Source: Myrica gale (Eukaryota > Streptophyta > Magnoliopsida > Fagales > Myricaceae). From it: a stretch of DNA of 64,000 nt. The notes beneath the pieces are model-generated. The model ran no database searches. It saw only the letters and a list, made by a program, of their open reading frames with translations, and was not told where the DNA came from. The position numbers were made by a program, and so were the translations under genes. This document shows, piece after piece, positions 1 to 13,200 of the stretch (position 1 is the stretch's first letter; every line of letters begins with the position of its first letter). The stretch covers positions 19,433,001-19,497,000 of the forward strand of contig OZ005618.1 in assembly GCA_963930655.1 (NCBI GenBank). Direction: 5' to 3'.

Positions 1-490
1 AAATCTGGCTTAGAGAGCCTTCACTCATTGTACCCAATCTTTGTAAACCCTCCTAGTGTTGTGTGAACACTGTACCCTACTTGTGAGAAGTAGAAGAAAT
101 CCCTAGGGTTTGGGAAACGAGTTGAAGCGTAAGCTCGGAAAACGCTTTGTAACGGTTCCTTAGCACCCCTGAAGATAAGGTGTGTATTCACTTGGAGAAT
201 AGTGAAGGAAGCCCAAGGAAGTTAATAGCCTTGGGGGTGGACGTAGGCAAGAGATTGGCCGAACCACCTAAAAATACTGGTGTCATCTCTCTTACCCTTC
301 TCTTTTATTTCTGCTGGTATTTCGTGATTGAACTTGTTTGTCTACAATAGTTGTTATCTTTGTTTGCATATATCTAGTCCATAGTTTTCCTAGATATTGA
401 TTAGAACGTTTTGAGTTTGTGTGCAAAAGAGTTCAAAAGTTTTTGAAAAACCCAATTCACCCCCCCTCTTGGGTTGTCTTTAAGACTCAC
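1..490 (+). mobile_element. 3' part of a Sirevirus-like LTR
   Basis: The segment matches the last ~500 bp of the two LTRs at 8100-8628 and 17000-17506 in order. Shared landmarks are the block around 'aacggttccttagcacccc', 'gtgaaggaagcccaaggaag', 'gccttgggggtgg', 'gccgaaccacctaaa' and the terminal 'caattcacccc...cttgggttgt'. It differs at many positions, so it belongs to an older or sister family. It runs off the left edge of the window, and no primer-binding site follows, so it looks like the end of a 3' or solo LTR. The exact end (about 490, ...actcaca) is an estimate. Confidence 0.75.
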
Positions 491-1459
491 AGGCACATAC
501 CGAAACTAGAGTGTATTTTTTTATTCTTCATAATTGAAACCGGAACCGAAAATTCCGGAGGAATTAGCGGAATATTCGGTTCCCTTTTTTATTATTTTAA
601 AAAAATATGACTTAAAACCTTATAATTTTACTTTAGAATTTGGATGAATGTTTGTTTTATTTTAGATAGGGTTTAAAACATTGTAATTTCAAATTAGTGT
701 TCAAAACTATTTTGATGTCCATAATTTTAGAATGGTGTAATTTGATTTTAGATTTTAGATGAATGCTTATTTTAGATTTTGGATGAATATTTATTTTATA
801 TTTTCTTTATTGTTAATTTATGATGTATAACAAAACAATTTCTACAAAATTCAAAGCATTTTGGGTTTATTAAGATTAAAAAAACCACTTAATAAAATCA
901 GAATTTCCGGTTTCCAATTCTAAAAATTCTTATTCCTTTCCGATTCCATTCGAAACCAAATATTTAGTTTCTGTGAGTTTCATAATCGGAACCGTATCCA
1001 TTGCGATATCCACCCCAACATTGCAGGTACAAACTATCAATTTTAGACACTTTATAACTACAAACTCATATTTTTGTCATATTATATTCACCAAATAGTG
1101 GATGCAAAGTGTCTGAAATCAATGCATGAAAAATAATTTGAGTGCAAAATGTAAAGACATTTATAATTGGATGGTGCAAGGAGTATTTATCCCTAAATTT
1201 TATAAATTTTGGGTTAATAACTGTGTTTGGGGGCCAAAATTTTAGGTCCTAATAAAATAACTACACAAAATTCTCTCTCCCCATCAAACAACGTATACTT
1301 GTAGAGTTGAAGGATCTTTCTCAGCTTCTTGCCGTTAACCCAGATAACTTGGGAATAGACAGAGAGAGAGTTGAGATGGGGCAGATAAATTGCAAGTGGA
1401 AGCCTGTAATAGATGAATCTAAAGGCAACTAGAAGAAGGAAATAACGTGGAGTCAGTGA
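491..1459. other. AT-rich intergenic DNA, no gene seen
   Basis: No coding signal. Two short stretches (about 538-585 and 900-1010) are rich in GGAACC/CCGGAA-like words in opposite orientation ('accggaaccgaaaattccgg' and 'aatttccggtttccaa'). They could be the ends of a small transposon, but I could not define terminal repeats or a target duplication. 1020-1195 resembles the 'gcaaagtgt' repeats seen near 23030 and 49600. Confidence 0.4.
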
Positions 1460-2164
1460 CAAGTGGGCTGGGTTAGTTCTTTAGCTGGGCTGGCAACTTA
1501 GTCGTTTGGAGTTAGTGGGTTGTGAATCAATGGGCTGTTAGACTAGGCTATATAAACCTACATTAGTTTTGTAATAGAGAGGGGAGTCTAGTAGAAGGTT
1601 AGAGTTAGTATTTTGGAGTTTGGTTTACTCGAACAAGGCATTTGTTAGAGTTCTTTTCTATTTTCTCAAGAAACAAACACAATACTTAAAAATGTTTGTT
1701 ACATGTTACAAAGAAGGTGGTTTGGGTTGGAAAAATGGAGTAAAGTTGGAGTCTTGCGAAGCTGTCTTTTGTGAAAGTTAGATGTCGACTGATTGCAGTA
1801 GATGGAGTTTGAAGGAGACGTGGTCAACTTCTAGTGTGGCCAAGGCTTTTGGCGTTGGACTTTTGGTTGTTAACAGCAGTGTGCTTTAGGCATATTTGTT
1901 GTAGTAGTTTAGTAATTCATGTCTTGGGTTTAAAGCCCATTAGTTTATCAGCTCCTAGCCCGGCCCATGGTGGATGGGAGATTAGATTATAGGGTACCTG
2001 CATTTCTTTTGTCATTATCGAATCTGTGATGAACTGTTAGACTATGGAGGCTTGCCACCTCGAATTGGCCTTATCGTTCCCATTTCTATGAATGCAATGA
2101 AGTTTATTCAAGTTACACTGCTTTCTTAACTAAATCACAATTATAATCTAGAAATTTGTAACAA
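1460..2164 (+). repeat. Probable 5' LTR of a degenerate Ty3/gypsy element
   Basis: This stretch lies directly upstream of a Met-tRNA-type primer-binding site (about 2165-2179, TTGGTATCTAAGCA, two changes from the usual TTGGTATCAGAGCA) and of a decayed gag. It contains a TATA box (tatataaa, 1549-1556) and ends ...taaca, as an LTR should. The left border near 1460 is a guess, because the element's other LTR was lost when its 3' half was replaced by another element. Confidence 0.4.
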
Positions 2165-2165
2165 T

Positions 2166-4362
2166 TTGGTATCTAAGCAAGTTCCTGAAATGGCAAAGGG
2201 TACTCGTGCAGTGAAGCTAGCTGAAGGGTTGGAGGAAGTGCGGGAAGAGCAAGAATCCCAAAGATTGTGTATGGAGGAACTGATGCAGCAGTTGGGACAT
2301 CTAGCCTTGGGTCTTCAAGCTGTGGTACAGACACTAGATCAAAATAGACGTGAACCACCTGTACATGGGCATCATCAACATCAAAACCATGAAGTAGGAG
2401 GGGTCAAATGAGGTCATTACGCTTAGACTTCCCCATATTTGAGGGTGAGGATTCCACGGGTTGGATTTATAGGGCCAATCAATTTTTTGCCTTCAACCAA
2501 ACAACACCACACACACAAAGATTATTATGGCCTCATTTCACGTGGAGGGTAAGGCATTGATTTGGTTTAAGGAGGTAGAAAAATAAGGAGCTATTACTAG
2601 TTGGGAGGGATTTGATAGGGCTCTACTGAACAGATTTGGTCCTCAAGTATATGATGACCCCATGGAGGGGTTAGTAAGAGTCAAACAAACTGGGACAGTA
2701 GAAGAGTATACTAGTCAGTTTGAAATTTTAGCAAACAGATTGGGTGGGTTAGATGAAAATCATAAAGTTGCTACCTTAGTGGCTTAAAGGATGAGATTAG
2801 ACTCTCCATTAAGATGTTGAATCCCACCAGTATACAGAGGGTGTTTGCTTTGGATAGAATGCAAGAAGAATATCTAATGGTATGAAGGAACGTCAATGAG
2901 GGTTGGACCAATCAATTTCTCTACCACACATGTGGCACAATCAGTCACCAATGCTGTCACTAAACAGAATGTAAGAGTTCAACGAATTTCACCTCAGCAA
3001 ATGAAGGGGAGGTAGGACAAAGGCCTATGTTACCACTGTGATTCCAAGTGGAATCCGGGCCACAAATGTCCAAACTTAAAGTTGTACATCGTGGATGGTA
3101 GGGACGAATTCATGGAGACAGCTTCTTATGAGGAGGAAAACGAGGGGCAACCAGTGGTGGAAGAGGTAATATTGATGGAGACTTGCGAAGAGAGACCAAA
3201 CATCTCTCTCCATGCCATTACAGGGTCGGTCATGTCCAAATGTATGAGAACCATGCAGGTTAAAGGCAGTTTGTACAGCCAAGACATAGTGGTTGTGGCT
3301 AATGGAGAACGAATCTGTAGTGAAGGGGAAGTTAAACATATGAAGGTTAAAATGCAAGGGCAGATTTTCCTGAGGTCTTTGAGGAACATCAAGGGCTGCC
3401 ACAAAAGAGGACTCGTGACCATGCCATCTTGTTGAAGGAAGTGACTCAGCCCATTAGTGTGAGACCCTACCGTTATGCATATTACCAAAAGGACGAAATT
3501 GAGAAGATAATGCAAGAGTTGATGGGATTCGCAGTGATTAGGGCTTCCTAAAGCCCATTTTCCTCCTTGGTTTTACTAGTTCGAAAAGCTGATAGGAGTT
3601 GGCGTCTTTGTGTGGATTATCGAGCCTAAAATATTGCTACGGTCAAAGACAAATTTCCCATACCCATTATAGATGAGCTGATAATCACCAGATCAGGGTA
3701 AAGGAGGAAGACCTCCCAAAAACAGTGTTTCGAACGCATGAGGGACACTATGAGTTTTTAGTGAAGCCCTTCAGGCTGACTAACGCCCCTTCAACATTCT
3801 AGTCACTAATGGATGAGGTTTTTAGGCCGTACCTTCAAAAATTCATCTTGGTTTTTTTATGATATTTTGGTTTATAGCAGGGGAATGGAGGATCATTTAC
3901 AACACCTGGAGGTGACTATTAGGGTGCTGCAGGAGCACCGCCTCTTTGCTAAGTGGTCAAAATGCAAGTTTGCTTGTGAAGAAGTAGACTATTTGGGGCA
4001 TTTAATATCTGCTCACGGAGTAAAGGCAAATCCATCCAAGCTGCAAGCCTTGCTATAATGGCCAATTCCAAAGTCCCTTGAGGCATTGAGAGTCTCAAGG
4101 GTTATTATCGGAAGTTTATCAAAGGTATGGAATGCTAGCTGCCCCTCTAACCAACCTATTTAATAAGAATTGGTTTCATTTGAGTGATGAGGCATACACT
4201 GCCTTCTCTCAGCTTAAACAAGCGGTGACCAGCCCTCCGGTATTATCTTTACCCAATTTTACTAAACCACTTGTGATAGAATAAGATGCTTACAGTAGTG
4301 GGGGGATGTTTTGATGCAACAAGGTAAACCACTTGCATTTTTCAGCAAGGTGTTGAAGGGTA
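2166..4362 (+). pseudogene. Ty3/gypsy gag-pol remnant
   Basis: Conceptual translation in shifting frames gives, in order: a gag start (MAKGTRAVKLAEG, ATG at 2190); a retrotransposon gag core around 2420-2900; a zinc knuckle (CYHCDSKWNPGHKC, about 3030-3070); a protease remnant (ISLHAITGS, about 3200); the start of the reverse transcriptase (VRPYRYAYYQKDEIEKI, about 3460-3510); an RT part at 3813-4058 (FFYDILVYS, where the family has FFDDILVYS); and an RNase H start (about 4140-4300). Many stops and frameshifts interrupt it, and there are internal deletions between protease and RT and inside RT near 3680 (DEL followed directly by HQIRVK-like coding). One Asp of the catalytic pair is replaced by Tyr. 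It ends abruptly at ~4362, where the reverse-strand Sirevirus fragment starts. Confidence 0.8.
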
Positions 4363-4371
4363 GAATGATCT

Positions 4372-6270
4372 CTATGCCTCTATGTGTCGAAACATTGAAC
4401 ATGCCCCTAAACATAGTTTAAAAAGGCTCTCGGAAGGGAGTCTTATGTGTCGACACATAAATGTATGGTGTCGGCACACACTTCTCCAGTGAAAACAACC
4501 ATGAAAAATTAGAAGCGTTGACACATGGCATGCATAAAGATTACATATAATATTTTCACAAAGAACAAGTATGATTTTAAAAGGAAACACACAGAGAACA
4601 ATTTAAGAACAGATAAGAACATGTCCAACGCAATCATTAACACAAATTATACAACAAATCAAGTAAATATCATTATTCTAATCCAAAGGAAATCGCATTC
4701 CAATTTCTTGTCGAATAAAGCAAAATCTATCCTCATTAAGGGGTTTTGTGAAAATATCCGCCAATTGAAGGTCGGTATTTATTAATTCAAGAACAATATC
4801 CCCTTTTTGAGCATGATCTCGAATAAAATGATGCTTAATCTCAATATGTTTTGTCCTAGAATGTGAATTAGATTTTTGGTAAGATTTATTGCACTGGTGT
4901 TGTCACATTTTGTTGGGATGAGATAATAATGAAGATTAAAATCTTCCAATTGTTGTTTCATCCACAATACTTGTGCAGAATAATTTCCCGCAACAATATA
5001 CTCGGCTTCCGTGGTTGATATTGTCACGGAGTTTTATTTCTTACAACACCAAGAGACTAGTGATGGTCCAAGAAATTGGCATGCACCACTAGTACTCTTT
5101 TTATCAATTTTACATCTCACAAAATCCGCATCCGAGTATCCTTGTAATTTAAATTCAGTACTGTTGGGATAAAACAAACCAATATTTTGAGTGCCAACAG
5201 GATATCTAAAAATTTTTTTAACAGCAAGGACATGAGACTCCTTAGAACAAGATTGGAATCTAGCACACATGCATACACTAAACAATATATCTGGTCTACT
5301 AGCGGTAAGATAGAGTAAGCAGCTGGTCCATATCCTTACTTTTCTCTTCCTTTTTCCATTTTTGTAGATGTACTCGTAAGTGTGCTCACAGGTTTTGAGT
5401 TGACCATATTGAATTGCTTGAGAATATCTCTTGTATACTTTGGTTGATTGATGAAGATGCCTTCATTGTATTGTTTGATTTGGAGGCCAAGAAAGTAGTT
5501 TAATTCTCCCATGAGGCTCATCTCAAATTCACCTTGCATAATTTGTGAGAACTCTTGACTTAAAGATTCATTAGTTAATTCAAAAATAATGTCATCGACA
5601 AAAATTTGGACCGTTAACAATTCATTTTCTTTTTCCTTAGAGAAAATAGTAGTATCAATTTTACCTCGTGAAAAACCATTATCAATGAGAAAATAGCTTA
5701 GACGTTCATACCATATCCGAGGTGCTTGTTTCAAGCCATAAAACACCTTTGTGAGCTTGTACACATGATTTGAAAACTTCTTGTCTTCAAATCCTTGTAG
5801 TTGCTCAAAATATACGTTCATATCATGCCCGAGGTCCATTTAGAAATGCGTTTTTCACATCCATTTGAAAGAGTTTAAAATCTTTATAACAAGCGAAAGC
5901 GAGTAACATACGAATAGATTCTAAACAAGCAACGGGAGCAAAAGTTTCATCAAAATCAATCCCCTCTTCTTGATTGTAAGATTGGGCTACTAATCTTTCC
6001 TTGTTCCTTACGACAACCCCGGATTCATCCATTTTGTTTCTAAAAAACTACTTTGTACCAATAATCGGATAATCCTTGGGTCTAGGAACTACATGTCATA
6101 CTTGATTTTTCACAAATTATTTTAACTCCTCTTCCATAGTATGGATCCCACCATCCTTAGCCTCAAGAAGATTCTTAGGCTCAAGTTGAAAAAGTAAGCA
6201 AAATCATTAGCTAGGTTTAATGAAGAGCGAGTGTTTACCCTTTTCTCAACATTACCAATAATTATGATAA
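4372..6270 (-). pseudogene. Truncated reverse-strand Sirevirus (copia) pol fragment
   Basis: This is a second copy of the family found complete at 7537-17506, in the opposite orientation. Reading on the minus strand from 6270 downwards there is the pre-RT linker (about 6270-6050), reverse transcriptase (6032-5336, with QMDVKNAFLNG and the FVDD form of the catalytic box), RNase H (5285-4782, with YSDADF and TTEAEYI), then the spacer behind pol with GTGTCGACAC-like motifs at 4380-4520. It corresponds to about 11740-13640 of the large copy. It has frameshifts and stops (near 6040, 5820, 5330 and 5030). Both ends are abrupt without LTRs; the left end abuts the gypsy RNase H remnant. Confidence 0.85.
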
Positions 6271-7310
6271 AGTAAGAATGGAAAGTATTTATCTAAGCCA
6301 AGCAGATTATAGTTTTTGGGAATATAAGTTGAGCGGCATAGTTGATGTTAGACGGCGACCGCGACAGGAAAGAGTTCATTGGTGCAGCTGTTTGTGAAAG
6401 TGAGGGCAAATCTGTTTGTTTTCATTTTAAAAGGTCAACTGCTGCACAGTTAATCACTGTTCAGTCAGTTCGGACAGAGAAAATGGACGGAAGGCTTAAA
6501 TTGATAGATTAGGGAAGTTAGCAGATTTAATGTGTCAAAATTAATAATTTGAAGTCCTCTTTCACATTTGTAAGAAAGTTCCAAAACTCAAAGTAAATGT
6601 ACCCTAAATCTTTAGAAAAGTATGTCAACATATCCTGGATGTCACTTTTACAAACATGTAACTTGTTTCAGGACAAACTTGAGGTATTATCAATAGAGAC
6701 TACGTAAAACGTGGAAAGCATGTTAATAGGTACGATTGTCAAAATCCAATATAGGAGAACCTGTCAAAAGAAGTCGGCACTATATATATGAATTGCCTTA
6801 CGGCGCAGCACACTTAATTACTTTTCTAAATATAGCTCGATCTTTAATTAAACTGTCCCTCTCTGTAGTTCTTGTAGTTCTCTAGTCTCCACGTTCGAAA
6901 AACATTGGTCGCAGAACGGATGAAGCTAAAGTGGACTGTCGGTTAACGTTACCAAATAAAGATAACGAAGATAAGGACCAATTTCTTCCCATCTTTGTTA
7001 AGGAAAACGAAAGTAAAGTCCACGTTATGTTAATGATTTTCAAAACGTTTTTTAATTTGAAAAATATTTTCCAATCCAAAGATTATTTTTTCACGCAAAA
7101 CATTTCAATCTTCAATCAAATTTTCTATGTAATCGTTGACTAAATTTTCTATGTAATCATTGACTTTAATTTATGTGAAAACAACACAAAAACCAAAAAC
7201 ACTTCACAAAAATTTATAAAAACTTCATTCACAAAAATATCTATCTAAACATATTTTTTTACTCTCACATTCTCTAAGATTAAAAAAGTTAGACATGAAT
7301 AGTCTTCCTG
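6271..7310. other. No gene recognised
   Basis: No recognisable protein. A 'ctatatatatgaattg' box at about 6780 followed by CT-rich DNA looks like a plant core promoter, but no coding exon follows it. Small direct duplication 'ttttctatgtaatc-ttgact' at about 7120-7165. Confidence 0.35.
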
Positions 7311-7536
7311 TCAAGGTTCGCAAGGGAATGGTTTTAGGAGACATGGAAAGCTTCCACAGATACATGGCCATTCGTTATTTGCTTCTGCTCAAGGGTTGTT
7401 CTAATCCCAAGCTTTATGAGAGCAATATTGCCCATAAAAAAAGTCATTTAACAACTAAATTTACACAGAAATAGAATGGTTCATCGAAGGAAAAGCTATT
7501 TTCTTTTTCCAGAAAAAAACAGAGCACCTTTTAATC
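7311..7536 (+). pseudogene. FAR: Orphan exon-8 fragment of a fatty acyl-CoA reductase
   Basis: About 100 bp of coding sequence (LPVKVRKGMVLGDMESFHRY..., then AIRYLLLLK) followed by about 130 bp of intron match the end of exon 8 and the following intron of the two reductase pseudogenes at 23360-23580 and 28010-28150. The splice donor reads aag|ggttgttc instead of aag|gtttgttc, so the GT is damaged. No other exons adjoin it: the left side is unrelated, and on the right it is cut at about 7536 by the truncated Sirevirus LTR. It is a third, nearly erased member of the reductase cluster. Confidence 0.8.
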
Positions 7537-8628
7537 GTTTCAAGTTGATTTTTGACTAAGTGTTGGAGGTGTCGACACATTGAACTAACACCCGAGACTT
7601 CACTTTTCAAACGTTTCAAGTTGATTTTTGACTAAGTGTTGGAGGTGTCGACACATTGAACTAACACCCGAGACTTCACTTTTCAAACGTTTCAAGTTGA
7701 TTTTTGACTAAGTGTTGGAGGTGTCGACACATTGTATTATGGTGTCGACACATTGAACTAGCACCCGAGACTTCATTTCCAGATCTAGTTTAATGTGTCA
7801 GCACATACAACCTATGTGTCGACACATTGTGTTATTTTGCAGAATCTCTGGAAACGTCGTCATCACTTCAAAACTTTCTCAAAATGTCTCAAATGACCTC
7901 CAACGGCTCCAAAGCTTTACCAGAAGACCCTTGGTGCCCTAGATGCTTTAAATTGAAGAAGATGGAAAGAGAAATTAGAGCTGTTGTGCGACATTTACTC
8001 TAACCTAACTTTCTAGAGAGAGAAACGCTTTAAAGAAGAAAGAAGCTACATCATCCAAGAAAGCTTGTCCTCACCTGCAATTAACTGTTGCCTTTCTTGT
8101 ATATCTTGTCTCTTTGCACACCTCAGTACATTACACTTGCTTATTTGGGTTAAAGAGTTATTTCATTAGATTCTCTTTTCTACCCATCCTTGAAAAACAC
8201 GTGAGTGTTTGTGAAAAACACTTGTCCTACTTGTTGGGTAGAAAAAATCCTCTAGGTTGTGAGGATTTGTGAGAGTGAGTTAAAGTGTAAGCTCAGAAAA
8301 CATTTTGTAACGGTTCCTTAGCACCCCGGAAGCTAAGGTGTATTTACTATTTGAAGAATAGTGAAGGAAGCCCAAGGAAGTCAATAGCCTTGGGGGTTGA
8401 CGTAGGCAAGTGTTAGCCGAACCACCTAAACGTCGAGGTGTTATCTCTCTAACCCTATCTCCTTTTACTGTTGTTTTCTTTTGTTGTGATTGTTGATATA
8501 TATATTTTACTTAATCTCTTGCTCTTTAGATAGGGGATCTTTGGACATTCGTTTTTATTCTTAAAAGTAGACAAAAGTTTTTATAAAACTCAATTCATCC
8601 CCCATCTTTGGTTGTTAGTGTCCTTTCA
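7537..8628 (+). repeat. 5' LTR, truncated at its 5' end
   Basis: Matches 3' LTR positions from about 16375 to 17506; the part equivalent to 15935-16374 is absent. It begins directly behind reductase intron sequence. It holds three tandem units starting at about 7545, 7621 and 7697 (76-bp spacing), shorter by 21 bp than the 97-98 bp units of the 3' LTR. It ends ...gtgtcctttca, followed by the primer-binding site. Confidence 0.9.
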
Positions 8629-8648
8629 ATTGGTATCGGAGCAGAGGC
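8629..8648 (+). other. Primer-binding site (initiator Met tRNA)
   Basis: TTGGTATCGGAGCAGAGG follows the LTR end after one or two bases. It matches the 3' end complement of plant initiator Met tRNA (TGGTATCAGAGC) with one mismatch. It marks where minus-strand cDNA synthesis would start. Confidence 0.85.
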
Positions 8649-8662
8649 TAGATCCCCTTTAT

Positions 8663-10233
8663 ATGACAACCCTAGTAAGCACCTCCTTAGCTGAAGGGCA
8701 GTCGACAAATCGACCTCCCTTGTTTAATGGAACCTCCTATAACTATTGGAAGGCTAGGATGAGAATCTACATCCAAGCCGTTGATTATGATCTGTGGAGG
8801 GTCATTTCAAGAGGACCTCGTTTTTCTCAAGGAGCCGATGGAAAGCTCAAGGAAGAGAAAGATTTTGATGAGAATGATCTTAAGCTCTTGTCTCTAAATG
8901 CTAAGGCTATGAATGTTCTCTACTGTGCCTTTGATTCAAATGAGTTCAATCATATCTCTGGATGTGATACTGCTAAACAAATTTGGGATAAACTTCAAGT
9001 ATCCCATCAAGGTACGAATCAGGTAAAAGAAAGCAAGATTAGCATGCTTGTTCATAGCTATGAACTTTTTAAGATGAGATCTGATGAATCTATGTCTTCT
9101 ATGTTTACTCGTTTTACTGATATCATTAATGGGCTTAAATCTCTTGGTAATGAGTACACTAACGATGAAATGGTAAGAAAGATTCTCTGGTGTCTTCCTA
9201 GAGCTTGGGAACCCAAGGTCACTGCAATCCAAGAAGCCAAGGACTTGACGAAGCTCTTCTTGGACGAGCTCATGGGATCTCTCATGACCCATGAGATGAA
9301 TCAAGTTAAAGGAGATGAAGATGATGGCAAAGGAAAAAGGGGCGTAGCCCTAAAGGCCACATACTCTAGTGAGGATGAATCATCTGAGGACATGAGGAAA
9401 TGGCTTTATTCACTAAGCGATTCAAGAAGTTCTTCCGCAAGAAACAAGGAGATAAACGTCCTCCAAGAAAATCAAATTTCAAAGGTGATAACAGCAAGAA
9501 GAATGAAATCATCTGCTTTGGATGCAAGAAGCCGGGTCACATAAAGTCGGAATGCCCAAATGTTGACACTTACAAGAAGTCAAAGGATGTCAAAAACAAA
9601 AAGAAAGCATTCTTGGCTGCATGGGGAGAATCCGATGAAAGTAGTAGTGAAAGCGATGAAGAAGTTGCAAACCTTTGCTTCATGGCAAAAGATAACGAAA
9701 ATGAGGTACAAAGCTCCTCATTTGATTCTTTTACTTTTGAGGAACTACAAGATGCCTTTGATGAACAACATGTTGAGTTGAAAAGAATATTTTCAAAATA
9801 TTGTTGTCTCAAAAAGAATCATGAATTTCTTATTCAAGAAAGTGATTCCTTAAAATGTCAAGTTGTTGCTCTTAAAGAAAATCTTGAAATAGTCACAAAA
9901 GAAAAGTCAAATGTAATGCATGAAGAGTCAAAGGAAAGAAGAATCTTGATATTCTCCTTGGTTCACAAAAATGTTGTTTCAACAAAAGTGGAATTGGCTA
10001 TAAGTCTAGTGGATATCAAAAAGTTGTATTCTGATGTAATTATTAAGTCGTCAATACCCTTCCTTATATGCAATTTTTGTGGAAAACTCGGACACATCTC
10101 ACACACGTGCCAAACCAGAAAAGGATCCACTCACGGGATTAAGTTTGTATGGATTAAAAAGGATAAAGTAAAGGGATTTGTATCTAATATAAATGGACTC
10201 AAAAAGATTTGGGTACCAAAGATCAAGAGCTGA
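8663..10233 (+). pseudogene. Sirevirus gag, frameshifted
   Basis: The capsid/nucleocapsid protein of the element. The first ATG behind the primer site (8663) opens a frame starting MTTLVSTSLAEG, with the copia gag core (YWKARMRIYI at residues ~30-40; KIWDKLQVSHQGT near residue 110). Near 9393 the frame changes; coding resumes in frame 1 (MALFTKRFKKFFRKK) with a basic stretch, zinc knuckle CFGCKKPGHIKSEC (about 9514-9555), an acidic and probably coiled-coil stretch, and a second knuckle CNFCGKLGHISHTC (about 10069-10110). It ends with TGA at 10231-10233, in the same frame as the protease downstream. In relatives gag and pol are also separated by an in-frame stop, so this stop may be natural; the frameshift at ~9393 is damage. 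Confidence 0.88.
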
Positions 10234-13200
10234 TCCTTTTTGCAGGAATGCTTGGAGTCCAAAGACATCAAGGAACATTGGGTACTTGATAGTGGATGCT
10301 CCAAGCACATGACAGGAGACAAAAGTTGGTTCACCTCCTTTTGTCTTAAGAATAAGGGGTCTGTTACTTTTGGTGACAATGGAAAAGGGAAGATACTTGG
10401 TGTGGGAAGCATTGGTACGTATCCTAATCTCATCATTGAAAATGTGCTTCTTGTCCAAGGTTTAAAGCATAATCTCTTAAGCATTAGCCAATTATGTGAC
10501 AAAGGTAATCGAGTCGTTTTTGAATCATCAATGTGCCTTGTTGAAAATATTGAAAGCAAAAAAATCTTGTTTGTTGGACATAGATATGAAAATGTGTACA
10601 TTGTTCATTTAGAGTGTATCTCTTCAGACAATATAAAATGTCTTTCAGCTCTAAATGATAAAGACAGTTGGTTGTGGCATAGGAGACTTGCTCATGCAAG
10701 CAAGGACCTGATTTCTAAACTAGCTAAACGAAATCTTGTTTCGGGTTTGCCTAATCTCTTTTTTGAAAAGGATAAAATTTGTGCAGCATGTCAAAAAGGC
10801 AAACAAACCAAAATATCTTTTAAACCAAAAAACATTGTGTCCACCTCTAGACCACTCCAACTCCTACACATGGACTTATTTGGTCCAACCCGAACTCTAA
10901 GTTTGGGTGGCAAACGGTATGGCTTTGTTGTTGTTGACGACTTCAGTAGATTTACATGGGTTCTTTTTCTAGCTCATAAAGATGAAGCCTTTCATGCTTT
11001 TGAAAAACTTAGCAAGAGAATTCAAAATGAAAAAGGTTTTGCTATTTTTAGCATAAGGAGTGACCATGGTAAAGAATTTGAAAATTCCTCCTTTGAAAAG
11101 TTTTGTGGAGAAAATGGTATTAGTCATAACTTCTCAGCTCCTAGAACTCCTCAACAAAATGGTGTTGTGGAGAGGAAAAATAGGACTCTTGAAGAAATGG
11201 CTAGAACCTTGCTATGTGAAAACATCTTGCCTGATTACTTCTGGGCTGAAGCAGTTAGCACAAGTTGCTATGTTATGAACCGTTGCATGATTAGGCCTAT
11301 TCTCAAGAAAACCCCTTATGAGCTATGGAATGATAGAAAACTCAACATTGGATACTTTCACGTTTTTGGTTGTAAATGTTTTGTGCTCAACAACAACATG
11401 GACAACTTGGGTAAGTTTGATGCAAAAGCAGATGAAGGTATATTTCTTGGGTATTCAACTTCTAGTAAAGCTTATCGCATCTTTAATAAACGCACATTAG
11501 TTGTTGAAGAATCAGTTCATGTTTTTTTTATGAATCTAACGATCTCATGAGAAAAGATGATGAAGATGGTGTAGATCTTAATAAAGAGGTTGATAAGCTC
11601 ACAATTGTCAATGACATTGAGAAGACTCTTGTGCAAAAGGAAGAACCTCAAGGGCATTAAGAGGAGGGATCACAAGATGATGATGATCTACCAAAAGCCT
11701 GGAAGTACGTCAAAAGTCACCCTCTCCAACAAATTATTGGTAATGTTGAAAAAGGGGTAATGACTCGTTCTTCTGTTCATCAATCTATTAACCTTGCTTT
11801 ACTTTCTCAATTTGAGCCTAAGAACTTTTCTGAGGCTAAAGATGATGAAAGTTGGATTCATGCTATGGAAGATGAATTAAAAAAATTTGAGAAAAACCAA
11901 GTATGGCATCTAGTTCCTAGACCCAAGGATTATCCAATCATTGGCACAAAATGGGTTTTTTAGAAACAAAATGGATGAATCCGGGGTTGTAGTGAGGAAC
12001 AAAGCAAGATTAGTAGCCCAAGGTTATAATCAAGAAGAAGGGATTGATTTTGATGAAACCTTTGCTCCTGTTGCTCGTTTAGAATCCATACGCATGCTTC
12101 TCGCTTTTGCAGGTTATAAAGATTTCAAACTTTTTCAAATGGATGTAAAAAGTGCTTTTCTAAATGGATTTCTTACTGAAGAAGTTTATGTTGAGCAACC
12201 ACCGGGATTTGAAGATAAAAATCTTTCAAAACATGTGTACAAGCTTACAAAAGCGCTTTATGGATTAAAACAAGCACCTGGAGCATGGTATGAAAGACTA
12301 AGTTCCTTTCTCATTGAAAATGGTTTTTCAAGAGGTAAAATTGATACTACCCTCTTCACTAAAGAAAAAGACAATGAATTGGTAATAGTTCAAATATATG
12401 TGGATGACATTATTTTCGGGTCTACTAATGAATCTCTATGTTAAGATTTCTCTCAAGTTATGCAGGGTGAATTCGAGATGAGTCTCATGGGAGAATTAAA
12501 TTACTTCCTTGGCCTTCAAATAAAACAAAGCAATGAGGGAATCTTCATCAATCAAGCAAAATACACTAAAGATCTTCTCAATCGTTTTTGCATGGAAAAC
12601 TCAAAACCTTTGAGTACTCCCATGAGTCCATCCACGAAACTGGAAAAAGATGATAAAGGTAAAGATGTGGATCAAACTAAATACCGAGGTATGATTGACT
12701 CACTTCTCTATCTTACCGCTAGTAGACCAGACAAAATGCTTAGTGTTTGCATGTGTTCTATATATCAATCATGTCCAAAGGAATCTCATTTACTTGTTGT
12801 CAAACGTATTTTCAGATATCTTGTTGGCACTCAAAATCTTGGCTTGTTTTATCCTAAGAGTGTTGAGTTTAATTTGCAAGGATACTCGGATGCGGATTAT
12901 GCCGGTTGTAAAATAGATAGAAAGAGTACTAGTGGTGCGTGCCAATTTCTTGGACCCTCACTAGTCTCTTGGTGTTGTAAGAAACAAAATTCCGTAGCTT
13001 TATCAACTACGGAAGCCGAGTACATTGTCATAGGCAATTGTTGTGCACAAATATTGTGGATGAAACAACAATTAGAAGATTTTAATCTTCACTTCTCACT
13101 TATCCCAATAAAATGTGACAATACTAGTGCGATAAATCTTACTAAAAATCCAATTCAGCACTCTAGGACAAAACATATTGAGATAAAACATCATTTCATT

